Assembly: GCA_030435675.1 (NCBI GenBank)
Contig: CM059623.1
Span: 10,008,012-10,072,011 of the forward strand
Length of the DNA stretch: 64,000 nucleotides
Reading direction: 5' to 3'
Source of the DNA: Steinernema hermaphroditum
Taxonomy: Eukaryota; Nematoda; Chromadorea; Rhabditida; Steinernematidae
Of this stretch, positions 11,471-23,400 are shown one piece after another; positions within the stretch are counted from its first letter, which is position 1; each line of letters begins with the position of its first letter. The notes under the pieces were generated by a model that saw nothing but the letters and a program-made list of their open reading frames with translations, made no database searches and was not told the DNA's origin. Position numbers and translations under genes: made by a program.

Positions 11471-14400
11471 CACAGTGACCACATGCGGAATGGGACCTAA
11501 TTAAGTTTAGTTGAGTCTTTGTGTGGTTCATGTAGGTTCTTACCAACAAAGGCTCCATCCTTGCTGTACTTGATTGTAGCAGCCATTTGCTTGCGTGCAT
11601 GCATAAGACAGATTTCGTTCTTCAGCATTTCGGCGTCCAGGGAAGCTTGCCACTTATCACGTTCCAAGTTGATGACAATGATGGACTCATTCCGGCGAAG
11701 ATTATTGATCTCGTAGTGAGCGTCAGACCTAAAGTAAACGTAAAAGTAAATTTTCTGGCGTAGGGACTTCTCCTACCTGAGGGGAGTGGTGTGCATGTGC
11801 ACAATAGCTTCCGTTATTCCGGGCTTGTAGCGCTCGTTGAAGATCTGCACCGTAGCCTTCATGGCGAGTGCCGAGTCAGCTTCTCCGCCGACAAAGTGCA
11901 GCTCTTCGAGTGACTCGCGGACCTCATCCATGCTGTCATAGCTTCCGATATCCACAGCTACTTCAATCGTGTTTCCGTAGTTGATGATGCCGATCTTCGT
12001 CTGGAAGATATCGATGTTGTGCTCGATGAAGTCGCTGACTCGGGTCTTCATCACTTCGACCTCGTTCTCCGAGTCGATTGAAGTTTCGATCATGAACATG
12101 ATGTGCGCCGGGAAGTCGATCTGTTCGCAGTGCTCCGAGGGTTGTTCGTACAAGTAGTTGCCTTGGTCGTCGACCGGAAGCGCGATTCCGTCGGAAGTGT
12201 GTGGGATTCCATCATCGTCCAGGATCAGAATCGCTCCGTCTTCGGACATGTAGTGGCCTTCGCCGTCCGTCGGAAGTTCATCACCCTGAGAATCGACAAT
12301 TTTCTTTCCTCCGTGCACGGTGGGTGGTGGTCCGTGTGTGGGAATCGCATTGATGAAGTTCCCGGAAGCGTCAGTCGGAAGAGGCTTCCCGTTCTTGGCG
12401 AGTGGGATTCCACTCGAATCTGTGGGAACGGGCTTGCCATCGGATTTCAAAGGGCGACCGTTTTCATCAGTTGGAAGACGGTTGCCTTCTTCGTCATAGA
12501 CAGGATAGATAGGTCGATGGTTGGAATCGGTGGGGAGCAACAGGCCGTCCCTAGATCTCTGAGGGTAGATGTAGCCTCCATCGGATCGAGTGGGAAGGAC
12601 ACTTCCATCGACATCGATCGGCTTTCCGTAGTCATCGATCTCGACTGGATAGCCATCCTTGGTGACATGAGATCCAGTTTCGTCGGTCGGAAGAAGTTGA
12701 CCGTCTGGACCGTAGACTGGCAAGACGATACGACCGTACTGATCTGTTGGAAGGACCTTCACGGCCTCGGTGGGCAGAAGGATGAAGTTTCCTTCGGAAT
12801 CGGTGGGCATTGGAGATCCATCAGGTCCAATGGCCTCGCCTCTGTAATTGGTGGCGACAGTGACGTCGATCACCTTTCCGTGAATATCGACGACTTTCGG
12901 CTTGCGCGTGGTCGAGGGCTGCACGAACGTGATGTTGCTGATGGGGAGGGTGATGGCTCTGTTTTGGCACTCCTTCTCGATGGTCTCTCCGATGTCGCGA
13001 GCGTCGATTTCGTCGAACTTCTCAACAAAGATGTTGATGTTATTGTTCTCGTTGACCTCTTCTTCGTAGTCACGGTCGGCGACGACGATCACTTTGAAGT
13101 TACCCTCGCGCTGGGTCTCTCGGAGATGCGTGTAGCTCAGCCTGAAATGATGTTTTGGTATTACGTTTTACATTTACCCTTAGGTTTCTGATTTAAACTT
13201 GAACTGCCTAGGCTTCAATAGCTCTGGGTTTACTTTGTACCACTCAAAGGAACCTACAGATCTTCTCCATCGGTGAAGACAATCACCAGGTTTCCTGCAT
13301 TTTTTCTTCCAAATTCGGAAAACTGCTGGGATGCAGCCTTTATAGCAACCTCCAGATTTGCGGGTCCATCGCTCATCCTTGAGATTTCGTCGAGTTGCTC
13401 GAAGAGTTCGTGCTTCTCCTGGTATCCTCCCAGCGAAGTGGGGATCTTCGCGTGCTTTCCATACTCCACGATGGCGAAGCGCATCATATCGGGCGCCAAG
13501 TCTGCGTATGTTTCGGAGAAGGACCGGATAACGTCGACGACCTTGTTCAGATCTTGAGTGTTGAGGGAGTGTGTGTTGATGAGGAAGATGACTTCGACAA
13601 CAGAATGCCTCAAGGAACAGTTCGGCCGTGTCACCTCCTTGCCGTAGATGACGTTTCCGGTTTGGTCGGTGGGGAGCGGGGCGCCTTCTTCATCCACGGG
13701 ATGTCCGAGTTCGTCTGTAGGCAACGGCGAACCTTCGAGATCGACGACAGCACCAGAGGAATCTGTTGGGAGCGGGGACCCAGACTGATCTACGACTGGA
13801 TACACGGGCTTCTGGTGTTCGTCCGTTGGAAGAGGACTGCCGTCAGGGCCGATGACCGGGTAGATGAAGTGGCCGAGGGTGTTCGTCGGGAGAACTGTGC
13901 CGTCAGGGCCGAGAGGCTGGCCTTCTTCGTCAGTCTCGATCACTTCTCCATCGACGGTTAGGTAGGCTCCCGCTTCGTCGGTGACCAGTGGCTTTCCGTC
14001 AGGACCGACAACCACCGGTTTCACCCTACCGTAATCATCCGTGGGAACGGCGAAAGGTCCGAAGACGTAGTTTCCACTTTCATCAGTCGGAAGTACTTCT
14101 CCATCAGGGCCGACGGGTCTTCCAGAATCGTCGATCACGATCTGAGAGCCATCTGGAGCGGTGAAGCGATGTGAACTATCGGTTGGCAGAAGAGATCCGT
14201 CGGGGCGAACGATCGGGTAGATCAGAACACCTGACTCGTCAGTTGGCAGCGGAACGGCTTCCTTGATCTTCTCAGGGTCGTAAACGACGTTTCCTTGCGA
14301 ATCTGTGGGAAGTGGGCTTCCATCAGGAGCGATGGGTCGACCTGCCGCGTTCGTGGGCACAACTTTTCCATCGGGGCCGACCGCCTTTCCTTCAGAATCG

Positions 14401-17400
14401 GTGACTAGAGGTGCTCCGTCGGGTCCCACCACGGGATAGATTGGCCTTTGGTGTTCGTCTGTTGGAAGAGGTTCTCCATCGGGCCCGTATGCTGGGTAGA
14501 TGTATTTGCCGGCTTCGTCTGTGGGAAGCACAGATCCGTCAGGTCCCATCGGTCTGCCAGCGTCGTCTATGGAGATTTCACTTCCATCAGGAGCTACATA
14601 GCGACCTGTTGTGTCCGTGGCCAGAGGAAGGCTATCCGGTCCGGTGATCGGGTAAATCAGATGACCCGATTCATCCGTGGGAAGTGGCTTTGCGGATGTT
14701 ATCTTCTCGGCGTCATAAACAACATTGCCACTTGAATCGGTAGGGAGCGGAGCACCATCGGGAGCAATTGGACGACCGGCGGCGTTGGTGGGAAGTGGAT
14801 CCCCTTCCGGTCCAACAGCTCTGCCTTCAAAATCGGTAGGTAGTGGTCGACCATCAGGCCCGACAACAGGATAAACCGGCTTTTGGTTACTGTCAGTAGG
14901 CAAGAGTTTCCCATCAGGGCCAACTGCGGGGTAGATGTACTTTCCGGTGACGTCGGTGGACAGCACAGCGCTATCAGGCCCAAGTGGACGGCCACTATTG
15001 TCTCTGTTGATCGCTTCTCCAGAAGGAGATAGGTAATTTCCATTGCTGTCAGTGGCCAAAGGCAAACCATCAGGTCCAATGACCGGGTAGATCATCTTTC
15101 CAGTTTCATCAGTCGGAAGTGGCTTCGCTTCCTTGATCTTCTCAGGATCGTAAAGGACGTTTCCTTGCGAATCTGTGGGCAGAGGCGTTCCATCGGGAGC
15201 CACTGGTCGACCAGCAGCGTTTGTTGGTAACGGTTGTCCATCAGGTCCCAAGACTTTGCCCTCGGAATCCTTCTTGAGGGGCTCGCCATCGGGACCAACA
15301 ACTGGATAGACTGGTCGCTTGTGCTCGTCTGTGGGAAGAGGACTTCCATCAGGACCAACAGCCGGGTAGATGTATCTTCCGCTTTCATCGGTTGGTAGAA
15401 CGACTCCGTCCGGACCAACTGGTCTTCCAATAGCATCGATGGATATTTCTTTGCCGTTCGGAGAAACGTAGTGGCCGATGGAATCGGTGGCAAGTGGGAG
15501 ACTGTCGGGTCCGGTTACTGGATACAGCACGTGACCGGCAGCATCGGTTGGCAGGGGCTTTGCTTCCTTAATCTTTTCTTTGTCGTAAATGGCGTTTCCT
15601 TGCTCGTCAAGGGGTAGAAGCAAACCGTCGGGCGAAATAGGCCGTCCAGCGGGGTTTGTAGGGACCGGTAGACCATCGGAACCGACAGAACGACCGTCAG
15701 AATCGGTGGGAAGCGGGCGACCATCAGTTCCCACGACAGAATAGATGGGTTTGCCATGGGAATCGGTCGGGAGGACGCTGCCATCAGGCTTTGTGGCTGG
15801 ATAGACGAACGACCCAGTGCTGTCGGTTGGTAGAACTTTTCCATTCGGACCGATGGGTTGGCCGTATTCGTCGTGTTCAAGTACTTCTCCTTTGGGATCC
15901 AGGAATCGTCCAGACGAGTCTGTGCTGAGCGGTAAACCATCAGGACCGACAATGGGATGAATGACCCTGCCAGTGACGTCAGTAGGCAGAACTTTAGCCT
16001 TCGTGACTTCTTCTTCTTCAACAGGTATTCCACGAGAGTCAGTTGGTAATGGACTGCCGTCAGGCCCCACGATAGGGTAAACGTAGCGACCGCTGCTATC
16101 TGTAGGAAGAACTTCTCGAGCAGGTCCTAGTGGTCGGCCGGACTGATCTGTTTCGAGGGTTTCGCCGTCAGGGCCGATGTAGTGACCAGTGGAGTCTGTT
16201 GGCAGGAGAGATCCGTCGGCTGAGGTGACCGGGTAGATCATGTGGCCAGAGTCATCAGTTGGGAGCGGCCTGGCTTCACTGATCTTCTCTTCGTCGTAGA
16301 TGACATTTCCGCGAGAGTCTGTAGGCAAAGGAGTTCCATCGGGAGCCACAGGCTGTCCAGCTGCGTTGGTGGGCATAGGCTGGCCATCGGGCTTGAGGGC
16401 CTTTCCTTCGGAATCGGTCGCCAGAGGGTGGCCGTCAGGTCCCACCACGGGGTAGATCGGCCTTCTGTTCTCGTCAGTTGGCAGAGGCTCTCCATCGGGA
16501 CCCGTGGGGATGAAGACGTACTTTCCTGATTCATCAGTAGGGAAGACAGATCCGTCAGCTCCGCGTGGACGGCCACTTTCGTCGACGGTGATCTTCTCTC
16601 CGGATGGAGACACGTGGTGGCCAGAGCTGTCGGTGGGCAGTGGAAGGCCATCGGGGCCTGTGACTGGGTAGATCATTCGTCCTTCTGCATCGGTCGGCAG
16701 TGGCTTGGCCTCCTTGATCTTCTCCGGATCGTAAACCACTTTGCCTTGAGAATCTGTTGGAAGGGGACTTCCGTCAGGAGCCACAGGTTGTCCGGCGGCG
16801 TTGGTGGGCAAAGGCTTACCGTCGGGCTGCTGGGGTCTTCCCTCGGAGTCGGTGGGCAGGGGTTTGCCATCAGGTCCAGCAACTGGGTAGATCGGTCTAT
16901 GATGTTTGTCGGTGGGAAGGGGTTCTCCATCGGGACCAACAGCAGGGTAGATGTACTTTCCTGTGGCATCCGTTGGAAGCACCTTGTTGTCAGGGCCAAG
17001 AGGCCTTCCATTGTCATCCACCTCGACCTTCTTGCCGTCAGGAGAGACGTAGAAGCCTGTAGAATCGGTGGCGAACGGCAGTCCATCAGGTCCAGTCACG
17101 GGGTAGATCAGACGTTCGAGCTTGTCGGTTGGCAGAGGCTTCCTCTTCTTCATCTCCTCTTCGTCGTAGACGACGTTTCCTCTGTGATCAGTGGGCAGCG
17201 GAGATCCATCGGGCGCCAGTGGGTAGCCGTCAGCGTCGGTGGGCAGCGGATTGAAGTCATATCCGACTGGTCGTCCGTCGTCGTCCACTGGAAGATACAT
17301 ACCGTTCGGTTGAACCACAGGGTGGATCGGACGTCCATGGAGGTCGGTAGGCAGGACTTCGCCTTCAGGTCCAAACACGTCCGGGTAGACGTAGTTCTTC

Positions 17401-20400
17401 CGGTAGTCCTTGGAGAGAACTTCACCGCTGGGTGACAGTGGACGGCCCTGCTTGTCGACGGGGATTTGTTCTCCGGAGGGTAAGATGTAGTGACCAGAGC
17501 TGTCGGTGGGCAGCAGATTGCCATCTTTGTCGACCACTGGGGCGAAGTACTCGGTAGGAAGGGGCTTGGCTGCTGTGACCTCTTCGGGGTACATCACATT
17601 TCCTTCAGAGTCTGTGGGAAGAGGACTTCCATCGTAGTCAATCGGCTGGCCAGCGCCGTTGGTGGGCACCGGAGTTCCGTCGTTTCCGAGGGCTCTTCCT
17701 TCAGAATCAGTCGGCAGAGGCTGTCCGTTTGGTCCGATGACCGGGTAGATTGGCTTTCCATTGGAGTCCGTTGGAAGGATGCTGCCGTCGGGTTTGGTCG
17801 CGGGGTATACGAACTTTCCAGAAGAATCAGTTGGGAGGACGTTTCCGTCAGGTCCAAGAGGTCTTCCGATTTCATCACTTTCAATAGGTGCTCCATGAGG
17901 ATCGAGATATCTTCCTGTGGAGTCTGTGTCGAGAGGCTTGTTATCGGGACCAATCACAGAGTATACTCTTCCTGTAGTATCTGTTGGGAGAGTCTTCGCC
18001 TTGGTTACTTCGTCGATCACATGAATGGGACGCCCATAGAAGTCAGTTGGTAATGGACTTCCATCTGGTCCGACTTCGGGGTAGACGTATTTTCCGCTGG
18101 GATCAGTGGGAAGCAGTTCGCCACCGGGACCTAGTGGTCTTCCAGATTCATCAGTTACGATCGGTTTCCCGTCAGGTCCGACATAATGTCCACTGGAGTC
18201 TGTGGAGAGCACTGATCCATCAGCTGAGGTAACCGGGTAGATCATGTGGCCAGAGTCATCTGTCGGGAGAGGTTCGGCTTCTTGGATCTTTTCTTCGTCG
18301 TAGACTACGTTGCCTTGAGAGTCCGTTGGAAGGGGTGAACCGTCGGGAGCCACTGGCTTTCCAGCTGCGTTGGTTGGCATAGGCTCGCCGTCAGGCTTCA
18401 GAGGTTTTCCCTCGGAGTCGGTAGGCAAGGGTTCGCCGTCAGGTCCCACCACGGGGTAGATTGGCCTCTGGTGTTCATCAGTTGGAAGAGGACTTCCATC
18501 AGAGCCCACAGCAGGATAAATGTACTTCTTGGTTTCGTCGGTGGGGAGCACCGATCCGTCAGGTCCCAGCGGTCGTCCGCTCTCATCAGTGGCGATTCCT
18601 TTCCCTTCGGGAGACACAAAGTGACCAGTGGAGTCAGTGGCCAAGGGAAGACTGTCAGGGCCGGTGACAGGGTAGATCATATGACCAGAGTCATCAGTTG
18701 GAAGCGGCCTGGCTTCACTGATCTTCTCTTCGTCGTAGATGACATTTCCGCGAGAGTCCTTAGGCAAAGGAGTTCCGTCAGGAGCCACAGGTTGTCCAGC
18801 TGCGTTGGTGGGCATAGGCTGGCCATCGGGCTTGAGGGCCTTTCCTTCGGAATCTGTCGCCAGAGGGTGGCCGTCAGGTCCCACCACGGGGTAGATCGGC
18901 CTTCTGTTCTCGTCAGTTGGCAGAGGCTCTCCATCGGGACCCGTGGGGATGAAGACGTACTTTCCTGATTCATCAGTAGGGAAGACAGATCCGTCAGCTC
19001 CGCGTGGACGGCCACTTTCGTCGACGGTGATCTTCTCTCCGGATGGAGACACGTGGTGGCCAGAGCTGTCGGTGGACAGTGGAAGGCCATCGGGGCCTGT
19101 GACTGGGTAGATCATTCGTCCTTCTGCATCGGTCGGCAGTGGCTTAACCTCCTTGATCTTCTCGGGATCGTAGACCACTTTGCCTTGAGAATCTGTTGGA
19201 AGAGGACTTCCATCAGGAGCCACAGGTTGTCCGGCGGCGTTGGTGGGCAGAGGCTTACCGTCGGGCTGCTGGGGTCTTCCTTCAGAGTCGGTGGGCAGGG
19301 GTTTGCCATCAGGTCCAACAACTGGGTAGATCGGTCTACGGTGTTCATCGGTGGGAAGTGGTTCTCCATCGGGACCAACAGCAGGGTAGATGTACTTTCC
19401 TGTGTCTTCTGTGGGAAGTACTGATCCATCTGGACCGAGAGGTCTTCCGCTGTCATCGGTGGAAATCTTCGTTCCACTTGGAGCCACATAATGTCCAGTG
19501 GAGTCGGTTGCCAGTGGAAGGCTATCGGGTCCAGTTACTGGGTAGATCATCTTTCCGTCCGCGTCAGTGGGTAAAGGCTTTACTTCTTTGATCTTCTCTT
19601 CATCGTAAACGATATTTCCATTCTGATCCGTCGGAAGTGGGGAGCCATCAGGAGCTACAGGTTGACCGGCAGCATTGGTGGGAAGAGGTTGGTTATGTGG
19701 GCCGAGTGCTTTTCCGTCAAAATCTTGTGGCAACGGTTGGCCATCTGGTCCGACGACTGGATAGATTGGACGACGGTGCTCATCGGTTGGTAGTGGTTTT
19801 CCATCTGGACCGATGACTGGATAAATGTATTTTCCAGATTCATCGGTGGGCAGGACGGATCCTTCGGGTCCAAGAGGTCTTCCACTTGTGTCTCGGGCGA
19901 TTTCTTCTCCTCCTGGTGATACGTAGCGGCCGCTGCTGTCGGTGGCGAGTGGAAGGCCATCAGGTCCAGTCACAGGGTAGATCATTTTTCCTTCAGAATC
20001 GGTTGGGAGAGGCTTCGCTTCTTTAAACTTCTTAGGGTCGAAGAGCACATTTCCGTTGGAATCTGTCGGCAATGGAGTTCCGTCAGGAGCTACGGGCTTC
20101 CCTGCTGCGTTCGTGGGGAGCGGCTCTCCTTCAGGTCCAAGAGGTCGGCCTTCCGAGTCTTTCGGCAGAGGTTGGCCGTCCGGTCCGAGAACAGGATAAA
20201 TTGGTTTTCCAGTCCTGTCAGTTGGAAGGATCTTGCCGTCTGGACCCCTAATCGGGTAAATGTATTCTCCCTCGGCATTGGTAGGGAACACTTCTCCATC
20301 TTCTCCGATCGGTCGGCCGAAGTCATCGGTGTCGACTTGTTCTCCGCTAGGATCGAGGTGGCGCCCAGATGAATCCGTGGGAAGAGCAAGCCCGTCGGGC

Positions 20401-23400
20401 CCAATCACTGGATGGACGACTTTTCCAGTCGCATCGGTCGGAAGTTCCTTCGGTTTGGTAACGTCGTCCACAACATGAACTGTTTTTCCTTCCATGTCAG
20501 TGGGTAGAGGGCTTCCATCTGGGGCGACAACAGGATAGACGAATCTTCCACTGCTGTCGGTGGGCAGTACTTCTCCACTGAATCCCATTGGGCGTCCTGA
20601 CTCGTCTGTGGCAATGATGTTTCCATCGGGGGCGATGTAGTGACCGCTTTCATCTGTTGGGAAGGGTGAGCCATCCGAAGAGACCACGGGGTAGATCATG
20701 TGGCCGGCCTTGTCAGTTGGAAGCGGCTTCACCTCCTTGATCTTCTCGACATCGTAAACAACGTTTCCCGCAGTGTCTGTAGGAAGAGGCGTTCCATCAG
20801 GCGCAACAGGCTGTCCCGCCGCATTGGTTGGAAGAGGTTGTCCGTCTGGCCCGAGAGCTCTGCCTTCAGAATCCTTTTTGAGTGGCTCACCATCTGGACC
20901 AACAACAGGGTAAATAGGTCTCTTATGCTCATCTGTTGGAAGTGGGCTTCCATCCGGACCAATAGCGGGATACATGTAGCTGCCAGATTTGTCCGTTGGA
21001 AGCACCGAACCATCAGGACCCAGTGGTCTTCCACTGTGGTCGCGAGTGATTTCTTCACCGGATGGAGACACGTGGTGCCCAGTGTGGTCGGTAGGCAGTG
21101 GAAGGCCATCGGGTCCCGTGATAGGATAAATCATCATGCCGGAGTAGTCGGTCGGAAGTGGCTTCGTTTCTTTGATCTTATCCTCATCGTAGATCATGTT
21201 TCCTTGGGAATCAGTCGGGAGCGGAGTGCCATCGGGAGCGACGGCTTGGCCAGCGGCGTTAGTGGGCAAAGGCTCTCCATCTGGTCCAAGCGGCTTCCCT
21301 TCTGAATCTTTTGGAAGAGGCTGACCGTCAGGTCCAACAACTGGGTAAATAGGTCTTTGGTGGATGTCGGTTGGGAGAGGGCTTCCGTCGGGCCCCACAG
21401 CAGGGTAGATGTACTTTCCGGATTCATCTGTGGGGAGGACAGAAGCATCAGGTCCAAGAGGGCGTCCGGTCTCGTCCGTGGTGATTTTCTCTCCATCTTT
21501 TGTGACGTGGTGACCGGTACTGTCAGTGGCCAAAGGCAAACCATCAGGTCCAATGACCGGGTAGATCATCTTTCCAGTTTCATCAGTCGGAAGTGGCTTC
21601 GCTTCCTTGATCTTCTCAGGGTCGTAAACGACGTTTCCTTGCGAATCTGTGGGCAGAGGCGTTCCATCGGGAGCGATCGGTTGGCCAGCGGCGTTAGTAG
21701 GTATCGGACGACCGTCGGGCAGGACAGCTTTGCCTTCGGAATCCTTTGAAAGGGGTCTTCCGTCGGGTCCGATGACAGGGTAGATCGGTCTTTTGTTGTC
21801 ATCGGTGGGAAGTGGCTCGCCATCAGGACCAACAGCGGGGAAGATGTATCTGCCTGCTTCATCGGTCGGCAGAACATCTCCATCAGGTCCAAGAGGGCGG
21901 CCGCTCACATCTGTTTTAACTTCTTCACCAGCAGGAGAGACATGGTATCCAGTGACGTCGGTGGGCAGAGGCAGTCCATCTGGGCCTGTGACCGGGTAGA
22001 TGATTTTTCCAGTCGCGTCGGTCGGAAGTGGCTTCACTTCTTTGATCTTCTTTTCATCGTAGACCACACTGCCCTGAGAATCTGTTGGAAGAGGACTTCC
22101 ATCGGGAGCCAGGGGATAGCCAGCGGCGTTCGTGGGCAGAGACTGACCGTCATGGCCTAGTGGCTTTCCGTCAGCGTTGGTTGGTAGAGGTTCTCCATCG
22201 GGACGAAGTACTGGATAAATTGGCCTTTGGTTCTCGTCAGTCGGAAGAGGCAGCCCGTCAGGTCCGATAGCCGGGTAAACGTAGTTACCGGCGCTGTCGG
22301 TTGGAAGGACAGCTCCATCAGGACCCAGAGGACGTCCACTCTCGTCCACAGTGATTTTCTCTCCAGCTGAGGAAACGAAGTGCCCACTACTGTCCGTCGG
22401 CAGAGTCTTTCCATCGGGTCCGATGACCGGGTAGATCATTATGCCAACTTCGTCCGTTGGAAGTGGTTTTGCTTCCTTGAGTTTTTCTGCGTCGTAAACA
22501 GCGTTGCCTTGTGAATCCGTCGGAAGTGGAGTGCCATCTGGACCAACTGGCTGTCCAGCAGCATTGGTAGGGATCGGTTCGCCATTAGGTTGAAGCGCTT
22601 TGCCATCAGGTCCAACGGGAAGACGATGTCCATCCTGTCCGACCACAGGATAGATTGGCCTCTTGTTGTCGTCGGTTGGTAGAGGGCTTCCATCGGGTCC
22701 TACAGCGGGATAGATGTACTTTCCGGTGTCGTCAGTGGGCAACAGCTCTCTGTCGGGACCCAGGGGACGGCCACTTTCATCGACGACGATTTCGTCTCCT
22801 GAAGGTAGGATGTGGTGTCCAATGTGGTCCGTGGCGAGAGGAAGGCCATCGGGTCCGACCACAGGGTACAGCATCTTTCCAGTTTCATCAGTCGGAAGTG
22901 GCTTCGCTTCCTTGATCTTCTCAGGGTCGTAAACGACGTTTCCTTGGGCATCAGTGGGCAGAGGCGTTCCATCAGGCGCCACAGGCTGTCCGGCGGCGTT
23001 GGTAGGAAGCGGGCGACCGTCGGGCCCAAGAGGTCTTCCCTCAGAATCGGACGCCAGAGGCTGGCCGTCAGGTCCAACCACAGGGTAGATTGGTCTTTGA
23101 TTTTCATCGGTGGGAAGAGGTTTTCCGTCGGGGCCAATCACTGGGTATACGTACTTGCCAGATTCTTCAGTAGGCAGGACAGATCCATCAGGTCCAAGTG
23201 GGCGACCGCTCTCGTCAACTTTCACCTCTTCTCCTGAAGGGGAAACAAAGTGACCAGTAGTGTCAGTAGCAAGTGGTAGTCCGTCGGGTCCGGTGACCGG
23301 GTAAATCATATTTCCTTCCGAGTCGGTTGGCAGTGGCTTGACCTGCTTGATTTTGTGTTCGTCGTAGACCACATTTCCTTGTGCATCAGTAGGTAGAGGA

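Noticed and set aside
1..11496. Multiple minus-strand open frames of about 120-240 codons in other frames
   Set aside because: They are rich in Pro/Thr/Ser/Met in a pattern set by the true frame shifted by one base, and all end at stops while the main frame stays open to the window edge.
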